Positions 1 to 8,965 of a stretch of DNA of 51,625 nt are shown piece by piece; within the stretch, counting starts at the first letter, position 1, and every line of letters begins with the position of its first letter. The DNA comes from an uncultured Neisseriaceae bacterium (GTDB taxonomy: Bacteria; Pseudomonadota; Gammaproteobacteria; Burkholderiales; UBA11063). The notes under the pieces were generated by a model that saw only the letters and a list, made by a program, of their open reading frames with translations, was not told where the DNA came from and did no database searches. Where the stretch lies: the NCBI GenBank assembly GCA_937952895.1, contig CALFYC010000090.1, positions 1 through 51,625 of the forward strand. The letters run 5' to 3'. A program made the position numbers and the translations under genes.

Positions 1-53
1 ATGATAGATTAACTAAATTAATAAAAATTTAAGATATAACTGTTAACTAGTTT

Positions 54-1343
54 TTAATTATTTTTAGTAATCTTTTTTAGTAATATAGTATTGATTAAAG
101 AAATGAATGCAATAATTAAGCAAATTGCTATAATTAACGTATATGAGCCAGTTAACCGTAGAATCATACTGGTCCATAGCGGGGTTAGACCTGCACCTAA
201 TATAAACGCTATATTATAACAAGATGAAATACCAGAAAATCTTACTTGGGTTGGAAATAAATTAGCTAGTATTCCAAAGAATACCCCATTTATTCCAGAT
301 AAACATAATGAAATAACAATAACTAAGATATAAATCGCATATAGATTATGCAATATTAACGCTTCAAGGTCAATAATTTTTAAGACCATTAACCCAAAAA
401 TTATACATAAACCAATTAATGCAATTCGAATAAGAATAATTGGCTTAATTTTAAAACTAAAATAAGCAATAATTAATGAAAATATCCCCAAACTTAATGC
501 ACCAACCGCGCCAATATCGGATGCAAATTTTACACTTAAATGTGAATAATTTATAAATAAGTTCGGTAAGAATACATTAAATACTGAAGTTACCACGGAT
601 ACAATTATTGATAATAATATTCCACAAATTAATTGGGGTTTAAATTCCTTAATTAATTGTATTAAGGGCGCTTTACTTGTTTGTTTAGTTTGCTGTAGCC
701 TTTGGAATGGCTCACTTTCTGTTACTGAATAACGAATATAAAATCCAACGATAGTAAGTAATCCGCCAAATAAAAAAGGAATTCTCCAAGCATATTCACT
801 AATAATACCTGATTTAGATAGATATTCAATTAAATTAAAGGTTTGCGAACCAAGAGTTACACCTAAATTAGCACCAAAAGTAAGCCAAGCACAATAAAAG
901 AAATAATTTTTCTTTTCAAATTTTTCTGAAATATATGTAATTGATCCAGGAACTTCTCCACCTAAAGAAAATCCATGTAATATCCTTGCAATAACCATTA
1001 AAATTGTAGCCAGATAACCGATATGCGCAAAAGTTGGCATTAAACCAATAGCAAATGATGGAATTGACATTAATAAAATTGATGCGGTAAATACTGATTT
1101 TCTGCCATATCGATCCCCTAAGTCACCTAAAATTAATCCCCCAACTGGTCTTAATAAGTAACTAATAGTAATCGTTAAATAAGTAAAAATGATTGCCATT
1201 CCATGAATTTTGGCTGGAAAAAATAATTTGGCAATAATTGGCGATAAAAAAACAAAAATTAAAAAGTCAAAAACTTCAAATACACTACCAATAGTAGTTG
1301 CAATCAACATTTTTTTATCAGATAAACTTAATTTTGCATTCAT
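54..1343 (-). CDS. MFS transporter, metabolite:H+ symporter (MHS/ProP-like) family
   Basis: A 429-aa integral membrane protein with about 12 hydrophobic segments, probably a proton-coupled importer of an organic acid, osmolyte or similar small metabolite across the inner membrane. The N-terminal FEVFDFLIF segment resembles the MHS-family signature (usually GxxxEWYDFxxY). The loop RPVGGLILGDLGDRYGRK is the classic MFS motif between helices 2 and 3, and ARILHGFSLGGEVPGS matches the helix 4 motif of sugar and metabolite symporters. Length is normal for the family (about 420-450 aa). The ATG start gives a proper cytoplasmic N-terminus; no good Shine-Dalgarno is visible. It stands alone, separated from the decayed gene upstream. 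Substrate cannot be told from sequence. Confidence 0.85.
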   Translation of the reverse strand: MNAKLSLSDKKMLIATTIGSVFEVFDFLIFVFLSPIIAKLFFPAKIHGMAIIFTYLTITISYLLRPVGGLILGDLGDRYGRKSVFTASILLMSIPSFAIGLMPTFAHIGYLATILMVIARILHGFSLGGEVPGSITYISEKFEKKNYFFYCAWLTFGANLGVTLGSQTFNLIEYLSKSGIISEYAWRIPFLFGGLLTIVGFYIRYSVTESEPFQRLQQTKQTSKAPLIQLIKEFKPQLICGILLSIIVSVVTSVFNVFLPNLFINYSHLSVKFASDIGAVGALSLGIFSLIIAYFSFKIKPIILIRIALIGLCIIFGLMVLKIIDLEALILHNLYAIYILVIVISLCLSGINGVFFGILANLFPTQVRFSGISSCYNIAFILGAGLTPLWTSMILRLTGSYTLIIAICLIIAFISLINTILLKKITKNN

Positions 1344-1468
1344 AATATATTTTATATGATTTTTATTTAAAGTAATGATTGTACTCTATTTACTTACTTA
1401 AAATTTGAGAATATCAATAAGTTTTCTGATAATTTTATGCTATTATTTAAGTAGTTGAATTTAGAATA

Positions 1469-1498
1469 ACTAGGGTGTTTGAATCAAACATGGCTAGT
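1469..1498. repeat. Dyad-symmetric element with perfect 15-bp core
   Basis: TGTTTGAATCAAACA (1476-1490) is a perfect palindrome around a single central base. It is flanked by a second pair of matching arms, ACTAG (1469-1473) and CTAGT (1494-1498). It lies about 125 bp upstream of the transporter start. It could be an operator for a dimeric regulator or a transcript hairpin; there is no T-run on either side, so it is not a typical terminator. The rest of 1344-1606 shows nothing else I recognise. Confidence 0.4.
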
Positions 1499-1606
1499 CT
1501 AATTAATTTTAAGTATAAACCTCTATCAAACCAAATGATTTAGTTTGGTAAAGCACCATGAATTACTTTTATAATTATATGCCATTTTAAGCTAAAAATA
1601 GTAAAA

Positions 1607-2243
1607 TTAACCTAATGACTTTTTTAACTTGTCAATTTGTTCTAAAGTTAAATGAGTAGCTTTTACAATAATTGAATTATCTATCCCATTTTTAAAAGCT
1701 CTTTGGATATTTCTTGCCGTCCTTCTTCACGACCCTTTTGAAGCCCGATCATTTATAACTCTTCTGCATAAGTCATAACCGTCTCCACATAATCTGGAAT
1801 TTTTTCCTGTAAATGTAATATTAATTCTTTTATATAGGTTGAATGAGGATAAGGTGATTCAATCCCATTATAAACCACTAGAGAATCACTGATGGTAGTC
1901 CTGAATTTTTACCATATTTATCTATATATTTTTGGATTATTGCTAGTTGATAGCGTAAAATCCTCAATGGCATTAATTCAGAAGCACTATTTTGGTAATC
2001 AATTAACGTATAGATATAAATACTATTATCATCATCTTTTGATTTAAGGCAATATACAACATCATAATAATGCGATTTTAAATCATCTTCTATATAAGAC
2101 CCTGATTCTATAGTTAATGTATTTAAATCACATATATTCTTTATTCTAAATGGTAAATGAATATCTAAAAATTCTTTAGCAATCATAACGTCAATTAGAA
2201 ACTTAAGCGCTAATGGATCATGCTTTTTCACTAATTTCCTCAC
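1607..2243 (-). pseudogene. Decayed Rpn/YhgA-like PD-(D/E)XK nuclease (Transposase_31 family)
   Basis: The N-terminal 121 codons (1878-2243) read as the YhgA-like family: HDPLALKFL, FLDIHLP, CDLNTL, GSYIEDDLKSHYYDVVY, then RILRYQLAIIQKYID. The frame stops at 1878-1880, but a shifted frame continues at once with VVYNGIESPYPHST, the expected next block. It then jumps to KELILHLQEKIPDYVETVMTYAEEL, so a central block of roughly 100 residues seems deleted. After an in-frame TAA the frame goes on with GLQKGREEGRQEISKELLKMG, and a second shift restores GIDNSIIVKATHLTLEQIDK up to a stop at 1607. Two frameshifts, one nonsense codon and an internal deletion make this a dead gene. Intact members are recombination-promoting nucleases that often occur in many copies. 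Confidence 0.85.
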
Positions 2244-2683
2244 GAATAAAACCTTTGTAGTAAATCATTATATATTATTCAAAAACTAGAGAAGCAAGAA
2301 CGGGTTTTCTTTAATTACTACAATTTAAATTCGGCTACATGTATCACTGATTTTGCTATTTTTTGAACATTCACACAACATATTAGCAATTTGATACAGG
2401 AAATTTTTGCGAAAATTTGCAAAAAATAGTAAAAAATTTATAGGAGAATGAATTTGGTAGATAAAAATGTAGGCTGGTAACTATATTAAATGTGAATTAG
2501 GATGTAACGATATGGATCTAAAAGCAAAACCACTTTATTACGATAATGATATAATATTGGGACATCTAGCATTTCTTATGCTGCATAAATTTAGCTTACA
2601 ATTTAATTCTTTGCATTTCATAAGATTTTTTTATAACATATCGTAATGATAAATATTAGGTTTAGTAATAATAGCTTTGATTT
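2244..2683. other. Intergenic region upstream of smc
   Basis: 440 bp between the pseudogene and smc. It is AT-rich, with no tRNA or strong terminator. One small ATG frame (2512-2646, 44 codons, starting MDLKAKPLYYDN) has an AGGA 9 nt upstream, but nothing in its composition marks it as coding. A smc promoter should lie here; TTGCAT-17-TAACAT just before 2641 is a weak candidate. Confidence 0.5.
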
Positions 2684-5600
2684 ATGAAACTATCACAAAT
2701 TAAATTATCCGGCTTTAAATCATTTGCTAAGCCTACTACAATTCATATAAAAGGCAACCTAATTGGTATTGTTGGCCCAAATGGTTGTGGAAAATCAAAT
2801 ATTATTGATTCAATTCGTTGGGTATTAGGTGAATCATCCGCAAAGCAATTAAGGGGTGATTCAATGCAAGATGTCATCTTTAGTGGTTCAATTTCGCATA
2901 GATCACTCTCGCGAGCTACTGTTGAACTTATATTTGATAATAGTCAGCATGAACTATCTGGATTATGGAATAGTTATCAAGAAATATCAATTAAACGTTT
3001 AATTTCTCGCCAGGGAGATTCAAATTACTATATCAATAATAATCCCGCACGTAAAAAAGATATCACTGATTTATTTTTAGGAACCGGAGTTGGGACCAGA
3101 GGTTATGCTGTAATCGAACAAGGCATGATTTCAAAAATTATTGAAGCCAAACCTGAAGAATTAAAAATGTATTTAGAAGAAGCTGCCGGAGTTTCTAAAT
3201 ATCGTGAGCGGCGCAAAGATACAGTTAGCCGTCTTGACAACACAAAAAATAATCTTATTCGCTTAAATGATATTCAAAGCGAATTGATAAAACAATTAGA
3301 GTATTTAGAAAAAGAATCAGCAGTTGCAGAACAACATCAAAATTTAAATTTACAATTACAACAAAATAAAATTCTACTACTTCTAATTAAAATTGATAAA
3401 ACTTGCGATATTATCACTAAAATTCAACAAAAACATCATAATAACCAAAAAGAATTAGATAAAATTACTATTGAATTAGATAAATCAAAACAATTAATTA
3501 CTCAAGAAATAAATTTTAAAACCCAGGAAGAGGTAAATCTAAGCTTATTAAATGAAGAATTTAATAAATTACGTGCAAATTTAGCTCGACTTGAAGAACG
3601 TGAATTAAATAATAGCCAATTAATTAAACGTTTAATTGAAGATAATGAACAAATTGAAACAAATCTTAAGCTACTTGATGATGAAATTACCCATCTTAGT
3701 TCAAATTTAACTACAATTAGTCGACAAACTAATAATTTAATGGATAACATAGAAGACCAAAAAACTATCCAACAACAACATACTAAAAATTTCTCACATC
3801 TAGAACATGAGTATAATAAAGTAAAGCACGATTATATTCACCACCTTGAACAAATTAATACAACTAAACATGAATTATCACTATTAAATAATAGCTTAGG
3901 TCATAAAAGTCAGCAAAACAGTTCATTATTAACTCGAAAACATCGTTTAGAACTTGAAATATCCAATAATGTTTTAGCACTTGATCAAGAATACTTTGAA
4001 TTAAAGGAACAAATTGATCTTTTAACTTTAAAAGTGAAAGATTTAGAAAATAAATTAACTCGAGCAAAACAAGATTTTCATCAAGCTCAAGAAAATAAAA
4101 TGGCTGCACTAAACACAGTTAATTTACTGAAAGCCAATTTTGCAGAATTATCTTCTAAAATTTCAACGATTAAAGAGTTATTAGCTAAAACCCAAAATGA
4201 GCAAAATTTAAAAAATATCTTTGGCAAAGATAAACAAATTAAAGCACTTTGGCAAGGAATTGAAGTACAGCAAAATTATGAGATTGCGGTAGAGTCTGCA
4301 TTAGGCGAAATTTTAAATTCTATTAAAGTTAATTCTAATGATATTATAGATATTAAACCTAATGGTAAATTAAGCATCTGGTATACTAATAACGACAGCG
4401 CCATTACTAATAAAAAATCCTTAGCTAATTATGTAAAAGTTTTAGATCAAGATTTTATTAATATTTATAATATTTTAAATCAATACCAAATAGCTAATAA
4501 TGTAAGTGATGCTTTGGAATTAGTTAACAAAACTTCCGAATCTAAATTGGTTACTCTAGATGGACATTTAATAACTAATTCCTATATAATTTTTAATCCT
4601 AATTCTAATAATTTAAATGTTTTAGAATATCAAAACAAACTCACAAGTTTGGAACAAGAGGCTCTAAATTTAGATAAGCAACTTAAAAAAGCTGAATTAG
4701 ATTATGCCAAAACTTTAGAATTAAATATTAATGCTCAATCATTTGTCACAAAACTCGAAAGCGAATATAATCAAAGTTTTAAAGAACACCATCAACTCAA
4801 TCTTCGCTTTACTAAAGAAGAACAAATTCATATTCAAACCAAGCAGCACCAAGCCAAGATTAGCCAGGAGCTGATATTATTAAAACAAGAAATTGCCACT
4901 CTTGAGAATGATTTAATTAATCTTAATAAACAAATCTCAAATGCTCAGGCAAAATTACTTAATCTAGAAGCTGACTTTGATATTAAAATTAATGAAAAAG
5001 ATAAACTTGAAAGTAAATTTAATCTCGCTAAAAGTGAGTTAAATAATTTAGATAATAAACTTAATAAATCCGTTTTAGAATTAGAATTATTACGGCAAAA
5101 TATTATTAATACAACAAATCTATTAGCCGATAAACGTTTACAGTATCAAAATTTACAAACTAGTAAAACCAATAATAATAATGAATTAGAACAATTATCT
5201 AAAAACCAAACCACACATACTTTAAATCAAGCACGCCTAGATATTGAGCAAATGGTGTTAAAGATTAAGAAAGAGGAAGAAGTTGTTACTAATTTAGAAC
5301 AAAAAATTAATGAATTAAACCAACAATTTAAACTAAACCAAGATAATCAAACTAGAATATTATCAACTATTAATGAGAATAAGTTTAAATTGCAAGAACA
5401 AGAAATTTTACTTAAAAATCATAATGAAAGTTTATCTACATTTAATACAAATAACTATGACTTAAAAGCAATGCTTAACCAAAATGATTTAACTGGAACA
5501 CAGTTACAAGATTGTATTCTCGATTTAGAAGATAAGATTAATCAATTAGGCCTAGTAAATTTAAAAGCAATTGAAGATTTGAAAGTCGCTAATCAGAGAA

Positions 5601-6157
5601 ATCAAGATTTACTTAATCAGATTACTGATTTGAATCAAGCTATTGAAGCTCTTGAAGCAATTATTATTGAAATTGATGGTGAAACTAAAATTTTACTGGA
5701 AGCCACTTATAATAAAGTATCTGAATTCTTTAGCCATTATTTTAATATTTTATTTGGTGGTGGAATTGCTGAGTTAAAACTAATTAGTGATGATATTTTA
5801 AATTCAGGAATTACCATTATGGCCCAGCCACCAGGTAAGAAAAATAGTGGGATAAGTATGTTATCCGGGGGAGAGAAGGCTCTAACTGCTATGAGTTTTG
5901 TATTTGCGCTATTTTATTTAAATCCAGCCCCATTTTGTGTATTAGATGAAGTAGATGCACCACTTGATGATGCAAACACTGGAAATTTTTGTAACTTAGT
6001 TCAGGAATTATCCAATAAAACTCAGTTTATTTACATTTCACATAATCGTCTAACCATGGAAATGGCTGATCAACTAGTTGGAATTACTATGCAAGAAAAA
6101 GGTGTTTCAACTACAATTAGTGTTAATTTAAGTGATATTGAGAGCCTCTCTAACTAA
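2684..6157 (+). CDS. smc: Chromosome partition protein SMC
   Basis: A 1157-aa structural-maintenance-of-chromosomes ATPase, the core of bacterial condensin, which with ScpA and ScpB organises and segregates the chromosome. The N-terminal head has FKSFAKP and Walker A GPNGCGKSN (residues 31-39). Long heptad-rich coiled coils run from about 170 to 505 and from 660 to 990, separated by the hinge (about 505-660). The C-terminal head has the ABC signature LSGGEKAL (near 1061) and Walker B FCVLDEVDAPLDD (near 1086), followed by the H-loop region YISHNR. Length is normal. All ATPase motifs are intact. The ATG start puts the FKSF motif at the usual distance from the N-terminus, although no Shine-Dalgarno is obvious. 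No scpA/B or ligase gene is adjacent. Confidence 0.97.
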   Translation: MKLSQIKLSGFKSFAKPTTIHIKGNLIGIVGPNGCGKSNIIDSIRWVLGESSAKQLRGDSMQDVIFSGSISHRSLSRATVELIFDNSQHELSGLWNSYQEISIKRLISRQGDSNYYINNNPARKKDITDLFLGTGVGTRGYAVIEQGMISKIIEAKPEELKMYLEEAAGVSKYRERRKDTVSRLDNTKNNLIRLNDIQSELIKQLEYLEKESAVAEQHQNLNLQLQQNKILLLLIKIDKTCDIITKIQQKHHNNQKELDKITIELDKSKQLITQEINFKTQEEVNLSLLNEEFNKLRANLARLEERELNNSQLIKRLIEDNEQIETNLKLLDDEITHLSSNLTTISRQTNNLMDNIEDQKTIQQQHTKNFSHLEHEYNKVKHDYIHHLEQINTTKHELSLLNNSLGHKSQQNSSLLTRKHRLELEISNNVLALDQEYFELKEQIDLLTLKVKDLENKLTRAKQDFHQAQENKMAALNTVNLLKANFAELSSKISTIKELLAKTQNEQNLKNIFGKDKQIKALWQGIEVQQNYEIAVESALGEILNSIKVNSNDIIDIKPNGKLSIWYTNNDSAITNKKSLANYVKVLDQDFINIYNILNQYQIANNVSDALELVNKTSESKLVTLDGHLITNSYIIFNPNSNNLNVLEYQNKLTSLEQEALNLDKQLKKAELDYAKTLELNINAQSFVTKLESEYNQSFKEHHQLNLRFTKEEQIHIQTKQHQAKISQELILLKQEIATLENDLINLNKQISNAQAKLLNLEADFDIKINEKDKLESKFNLAKSELNNLDNKLNKSVLELELLRQNIINTTNLLADKRLQYQNLQTSKTNNNNELEQLSKNQTTHTLNQARLDIEQMVLKIKKEEEVVTNLEQKINELNQQFKLNQDNQTRILSTINENKFKLQEQEILLKNHNESLSTFNTNNYDLKAMLNQNDLTGTQLQDCILDLEDKINQLGLVNLKAIEDLKVANQRNQDLLNQITDLNQAIEALEAIIIEIDGETKILLEATYNKVSEFFSHYFNILFGGGIAELKLISDDILNSGITIMAQPPGKKNSGISMLSGGEKALTAMSFVFALFYLNPAPFCVLDEVDAPLDDANTGNFCNLVQELSNKTQFIYISHNRLTMEMADQLVGITMQEKGVSTTISVNLSDIESLSN

Positions 6158-6245
6158 TTATTGAGCTGATACATTCCCAAATCTAAAGCATAACGATGGT
6201 ATTGGTCATAGGTATACATTTTCATTATTAGATGAACCACATATT

Positions 6246-7862
6246 TTATTTACTTGAGAATGAAGCAATTGCAATATTAAATGGGCTCTTCCCGTCCTCT
6301 GTGTATGCCGTTCCAATTTCGACTAACTGTCCTGATTCGGCTATCCTATACATAGATATATTGTCACTAGCAGAATTAGCTACGTAAACATATCTTCCTG
6401 ATGGATCTATAGCTATTCCTAATGGAGCACTTCCTGTATTTATGGTGCCACCATTAATAGGTCTTAATGTTCCAGCAGTTTTATCTAACCTATACATTGC
6501 TATAGTATCATTGATAGAGTTGGTAACATAAACATATTTACCAGTTGGGTCTGCAGCTATATCAAATGTGTATCCAGTACTTGGTATTTCAAAATTTGAA
6601 GTCAGAAGCCCTTTATTATCGACTCCATACATTGATATATTATTACTAAAATAATTACCTGTATACAAATATTTTCCTGATGGATCTATAGCTATACCTA
6701 TTGGCCCAGACCCTGTATTTATGGTTCCAATCTCAGTTAATTTGCCCGAATCATATCGATTAATACTGTAAATAGATATATTATTGCTATTATAATTCGC
6801 CACATAAACATAATTGCCAGTGGGATCTACTTTTATTCCATATGGCTTTTCAGATGTACTAATTGCTCCAATCTCAATTAACTCTCCGGTTTTTTGATGA
6901 ATATTATACATAGATATATTACTATCATCATTATTAGTAACATAAACATACTTTCCGGATGGATCAATAGCAATTCCCAATGGAGCATTTCCTGTACTTA
7001 TTACATGACTACTAATTGAATCAAGTTCTCCAGTACTTTCATTTATACTATACATTGATACAATATTGTTGCCATTATTCACTGCATAAACATATTTTCC
7101 ATATGGCACTACAGCTATTCCATTTGGCACAGATTCTGCATCTTTAATTCCGGAACCAATTGCTTTTAATTCCCCAGTATTTTCATTTATAACATACATC
7201 GATATATTGTTACTATCACTATTGGTTACATATACATAATGTTTCATAATAGGGAGATTATCAGGTAAGTATGACCCACCAAATGAGCAAGGTGAACCAC
7301 TTTTGCAAGCATGTACTTTTGATCCCGATGTCCAGTCCCCAAGCTTGTCTTGGTTTAGGTGATCATAGCGTTTCGGGCCATTATTATAACATTGTCCCGT
7401 ATAAGTGCCTCCCCCATAGCGATAAGTTACTTGAATTGAATATGTATTATTTACTTCATCCTCACAACTTCCAACCTTTTGACAATTATTATAATTAGTT
7501 GTATCATTCACAGCCCAAGTTCCAGCATTTAGAGAAAATGTTGGAGTAGAACTTTCATATGTTACGCTTGAAAATACTTCTCCATTACAATATAAGGAAC
7601 TATAATAATTCCAAGTTATGCTTGTAAATTGCTCTGTTGCATCATTGACCGTAAATGATTGATATTTGGATAGTGTATCACTAGCTAAGCCTGTAACACT
7701 ATTAATACGGTATGATGAATTAAACAATTTATTTTCTATTTGTGGATTAGTTTGTAATTGATTTTGTGTAGAAGATGCATTATTACAGCCTATTATCAAT
7801 AATGATAAAGAAATATAAACAACTTCTGATTTTAATAATGGCAACAATATTTGTTTTTTCAT
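6246..7862 (-). CDS. Beta-propeller (YVTN/YncE-like) lipoprotein
   Basis: A 538-aa exported protein. The N-terminus has a lysine-containing, hydrophobic leader ending in LIIGC, a lipobox, so the mature protein should be lipid-anchored at Cys26. Residues about 30-205 form a cysteine-containing domain I do not recognise. From about 208 there are seven repeats of some 47 residues built on a YVYVTN-x(4-6)-NISMY pattern followed by TGEL and GIAIDPSGK. This is the YVTN-type repeat, expected to fold as a seven-bladed propeller like YncE or 6-phosphogluconolactonase-fold proteins. No catalytic residues can be identified, so a binding or surface role is more likely than enzymatic activity. A possible extended -10 (TGT-TATAAA, minus strand, 7891-7896) lies upstream. 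Confidence 0.8.
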   Translation of the reverse strand: MKKQILLPLLKSEVVYISLSLLIIGCNNASSTQNQLQTNPQIENKLFNSSYRINSVTGLASDTLSKYQSFTVNDATEQFTSITWNYYSSLYCNGEVFSSVTYESSTPTFSLNAGTWAVNDTTNYNNCQKVGSCEDEVNNTYSIQVTYRYGGGTYTGQCYNNGPKRYDHLNQDKLGDWTSGSKVHACKSGSPCSFGGSYLPDNLPIMKHYVYVTNSDSNNISMYVINENTGELKAIGSGIKDAESVPNGIAVVPYGKYVYAVNNGNNIVSMYSINESTGELDSISSHVISTGNAPLGIAIDPSGKYVYVTNNDDSNISMYNIHQKTGELIEIGAISTSEKPYGIKVDPTGNYVYVANYNSNNISIYSINRYDSGKLTEIGTINTGSGPIGIAIDPSGKYLYTGNYFSNNISMYGVDNKGLLTSNFEIPSTGYTFDIAADPTGKYVYVTNSINDTIAMYRLDKTAGTLRPINGGTINTGSAPLGIAIDPSGRYVYVANSASDNISMYRIAESGQLVEIGTAYTEDGKSPFNIAIASFSSK

Positions 7863-8139
7863 TTGGATACCAGCTAATAATTAATCACGCTTTATAACAT
7901 AAACTAATTTTCTCTGAATTTCACACAAAATAACAGCTATATTTGAGCTCTTACAAATCAATCGCAAACCTCAAATTTGAATGCATTTAGCTTCAATTTT
8001 ATGGAATATAACTAAATTTTATTTATTTGTTTTAGTATAAGAGAATATTTTACTCGTGGATTTTATCATATTATTTGCCAATTTAGCCAAACCTAACATT
8101 AAAAATTTTGCTATTTTTATTTATAGGTTATCAGAAATC
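7863..8139. other. Divergent intergenic region
   Basis: Spacer between the propeller lipoprotein (minus) and the outer-membrane protein (plus). It is AT-rich with no RNA gene or repeat that I can see. It probably holds the lipoprotein promoter next to 7891 and upstream elements for the plus-strand promoter at 8140. Confidence 0.5.
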
Positions 8140-8167
8140 TTACATTATTTAAATATTATGCTACAAT
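8140..8167 (+). promoter_or_regulatory. Sigma-70 promoter with extended -10
   Basis: TTACAT (-35, 8140-8145), a 16-bp spacer ending in TGC, and TACAAT (-10, 8162-8167). The TG one base before the -10 makes it an extended -10 promoter. Transcription would start near 8174, giving a leader of about 60 nt before the outer-membrane protein gene. Confidence 0.6.
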
Positions 8168-8233
8168 CTTGGGTAGAAATTTGATCTACTTAGATTATTT
8201 ATTCTTTGATTGCTATTAAGGAGAGAATTGTCC

Positions 8234-8800
8234 ATGAAAAAATTACTAGCTTTATTATTAGTATCTAATAGTATGATAGTTATGGCTGATGATTACTATA
8301 ACTCTGATGTATATCAACCATATAATGGTGCTGGTGCATACATGAACTTTAACGCAGGTTTAGGCACAATGCAAAATGCTCCAACTGGTTCTTTTGCCGG
8401 GATTATTAATGCGGGTTATAATTTTAATCGTGCATTAGCTCTTGAAGGTGGAGTTAGCTTTTTACCAAGTGAACAATATGGACAATTTATGAAATATAGT
8501 TTATTTGATGTAGCAGTAAAAGGAACCTTCCCAGTGGCATCAAGATGGGCACTATATGGACGTTTAGGTTTAGCTACTTCAAATTCTTCTTGGAATGGTG
8601 ATAGTTCTAGCCCAGGAATTTATTCAAATGGTGGTAGTGCATGGGATTACGGTGGCTTAGCTGGCCTTGGGATTTCATTAGCTATAACTAGACATTTTGA
8701 TTTAAGACTTGAAGACTCGCAATATATTCCATTTGCAGGACAAGCTGGTAACTTTGGAAATGTAAATATTGCTGATTTTGGATTCCAATATAATTTCTAA
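8234..8800 (+). CDS. Small outer-membrane beta-barrel protein (OmpA/OmpX-like barrel)
   Basis: A 188-aa exported protein. I place the start at the ATG at 8234, not at the in-frame TTG at 8210, because AAGGAG sits at the right distance upstream and the following residues form a clean signal peptide (MKKLLALLLVSNSMIVMA, cleavage before DDYYN). The mature part alternates polar and hydrophobic residues in short strands (FNAGLGTM, GIINAGYNF, ALEGGVSFL, LFDVAVKGTF, WALYGRLGLA, GGLAGLGISLAI, FDLRLEDSQY) and ends IADFGFQYNF. A terminal Phe is the usual signal for insertion by the BAM complex. Size and strand count fit an eight-stranded barrel. There is no OmpA peptidoglycan-binding domain. The function may be structural, adhesive or as a minor porin. 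Confidence 0.8.
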   Translation: MKKLLALLLVSNSMIVMADDYYNSDVYQPYNGAGAYMNFNAGLGTMQNAPTGSFAGIINAGYNFNRALALEGGVSFLPSEQYGQFMKYSLFDVAVKGTFPVASRWALYGRLGLATSNSSWNGDSSSPGIYSNGGSAWDYGGLAGLGISLAITRHFDLRLEDSQYIPFAGQAGNFGNVNIADFGFQYNF

Positions 8801-8810
8801 TTAAAATATC

Positions 8811-8837
8811 TAAGGTGGGCAAAAGCTGCCTACCTTA
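8811..8837 (+). terminator. Stem-loop after the outer-membrane protein gene
   Basis: TAAGGTGGGC (8811-8820) pairs with GCCTACCTTA (8828-8837), with one G-T pair and a 7-nt loop. It starts 10 bp after the stop codon. The following sequence is not T-rich, so it may be a weak terminator or an mRNA-stabilising hairpin. Confidence 0.45.
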
Positions 8838-8922
8838 AATGTAATCTTAAATTTCTTATATTTATTAAATTAAAAAATATAGAAATATCGCAATGCAATA
8901 CCTTTATATGTTCTATATATAC

Positions 8923-8928
8923 TATAAT
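8923..8928 (+). promoter_or_regulatory. -10 element of the kbl promoter
   Basis: A perfect TATAAT lies 38 bp before the kbl ATG, in an AT-rich stretch. The matching -35 is poor. An AGGA is found 11 nt before the start codon. Confidence 0.4.
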
Positions 8929-8965
8929 TACCAGATAAATAATTTAAAATAGGACTAATAAGCAT

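Noticed and set aside
2512..2646. 44-codon frame with AGGA upstream (MDLKAKPLYYDN...)
   Set aside because: Possible but unsupported: no signal, motif or homology that I recognise, and the region is AT-rich non-coding in character.
7271..7498. Plus-strand open frame opposite the propeller lipoprotein
   Set aside because: It lies fully inside a well-supported gene on the other strand, and its residues look like the reverse reading of that gene.
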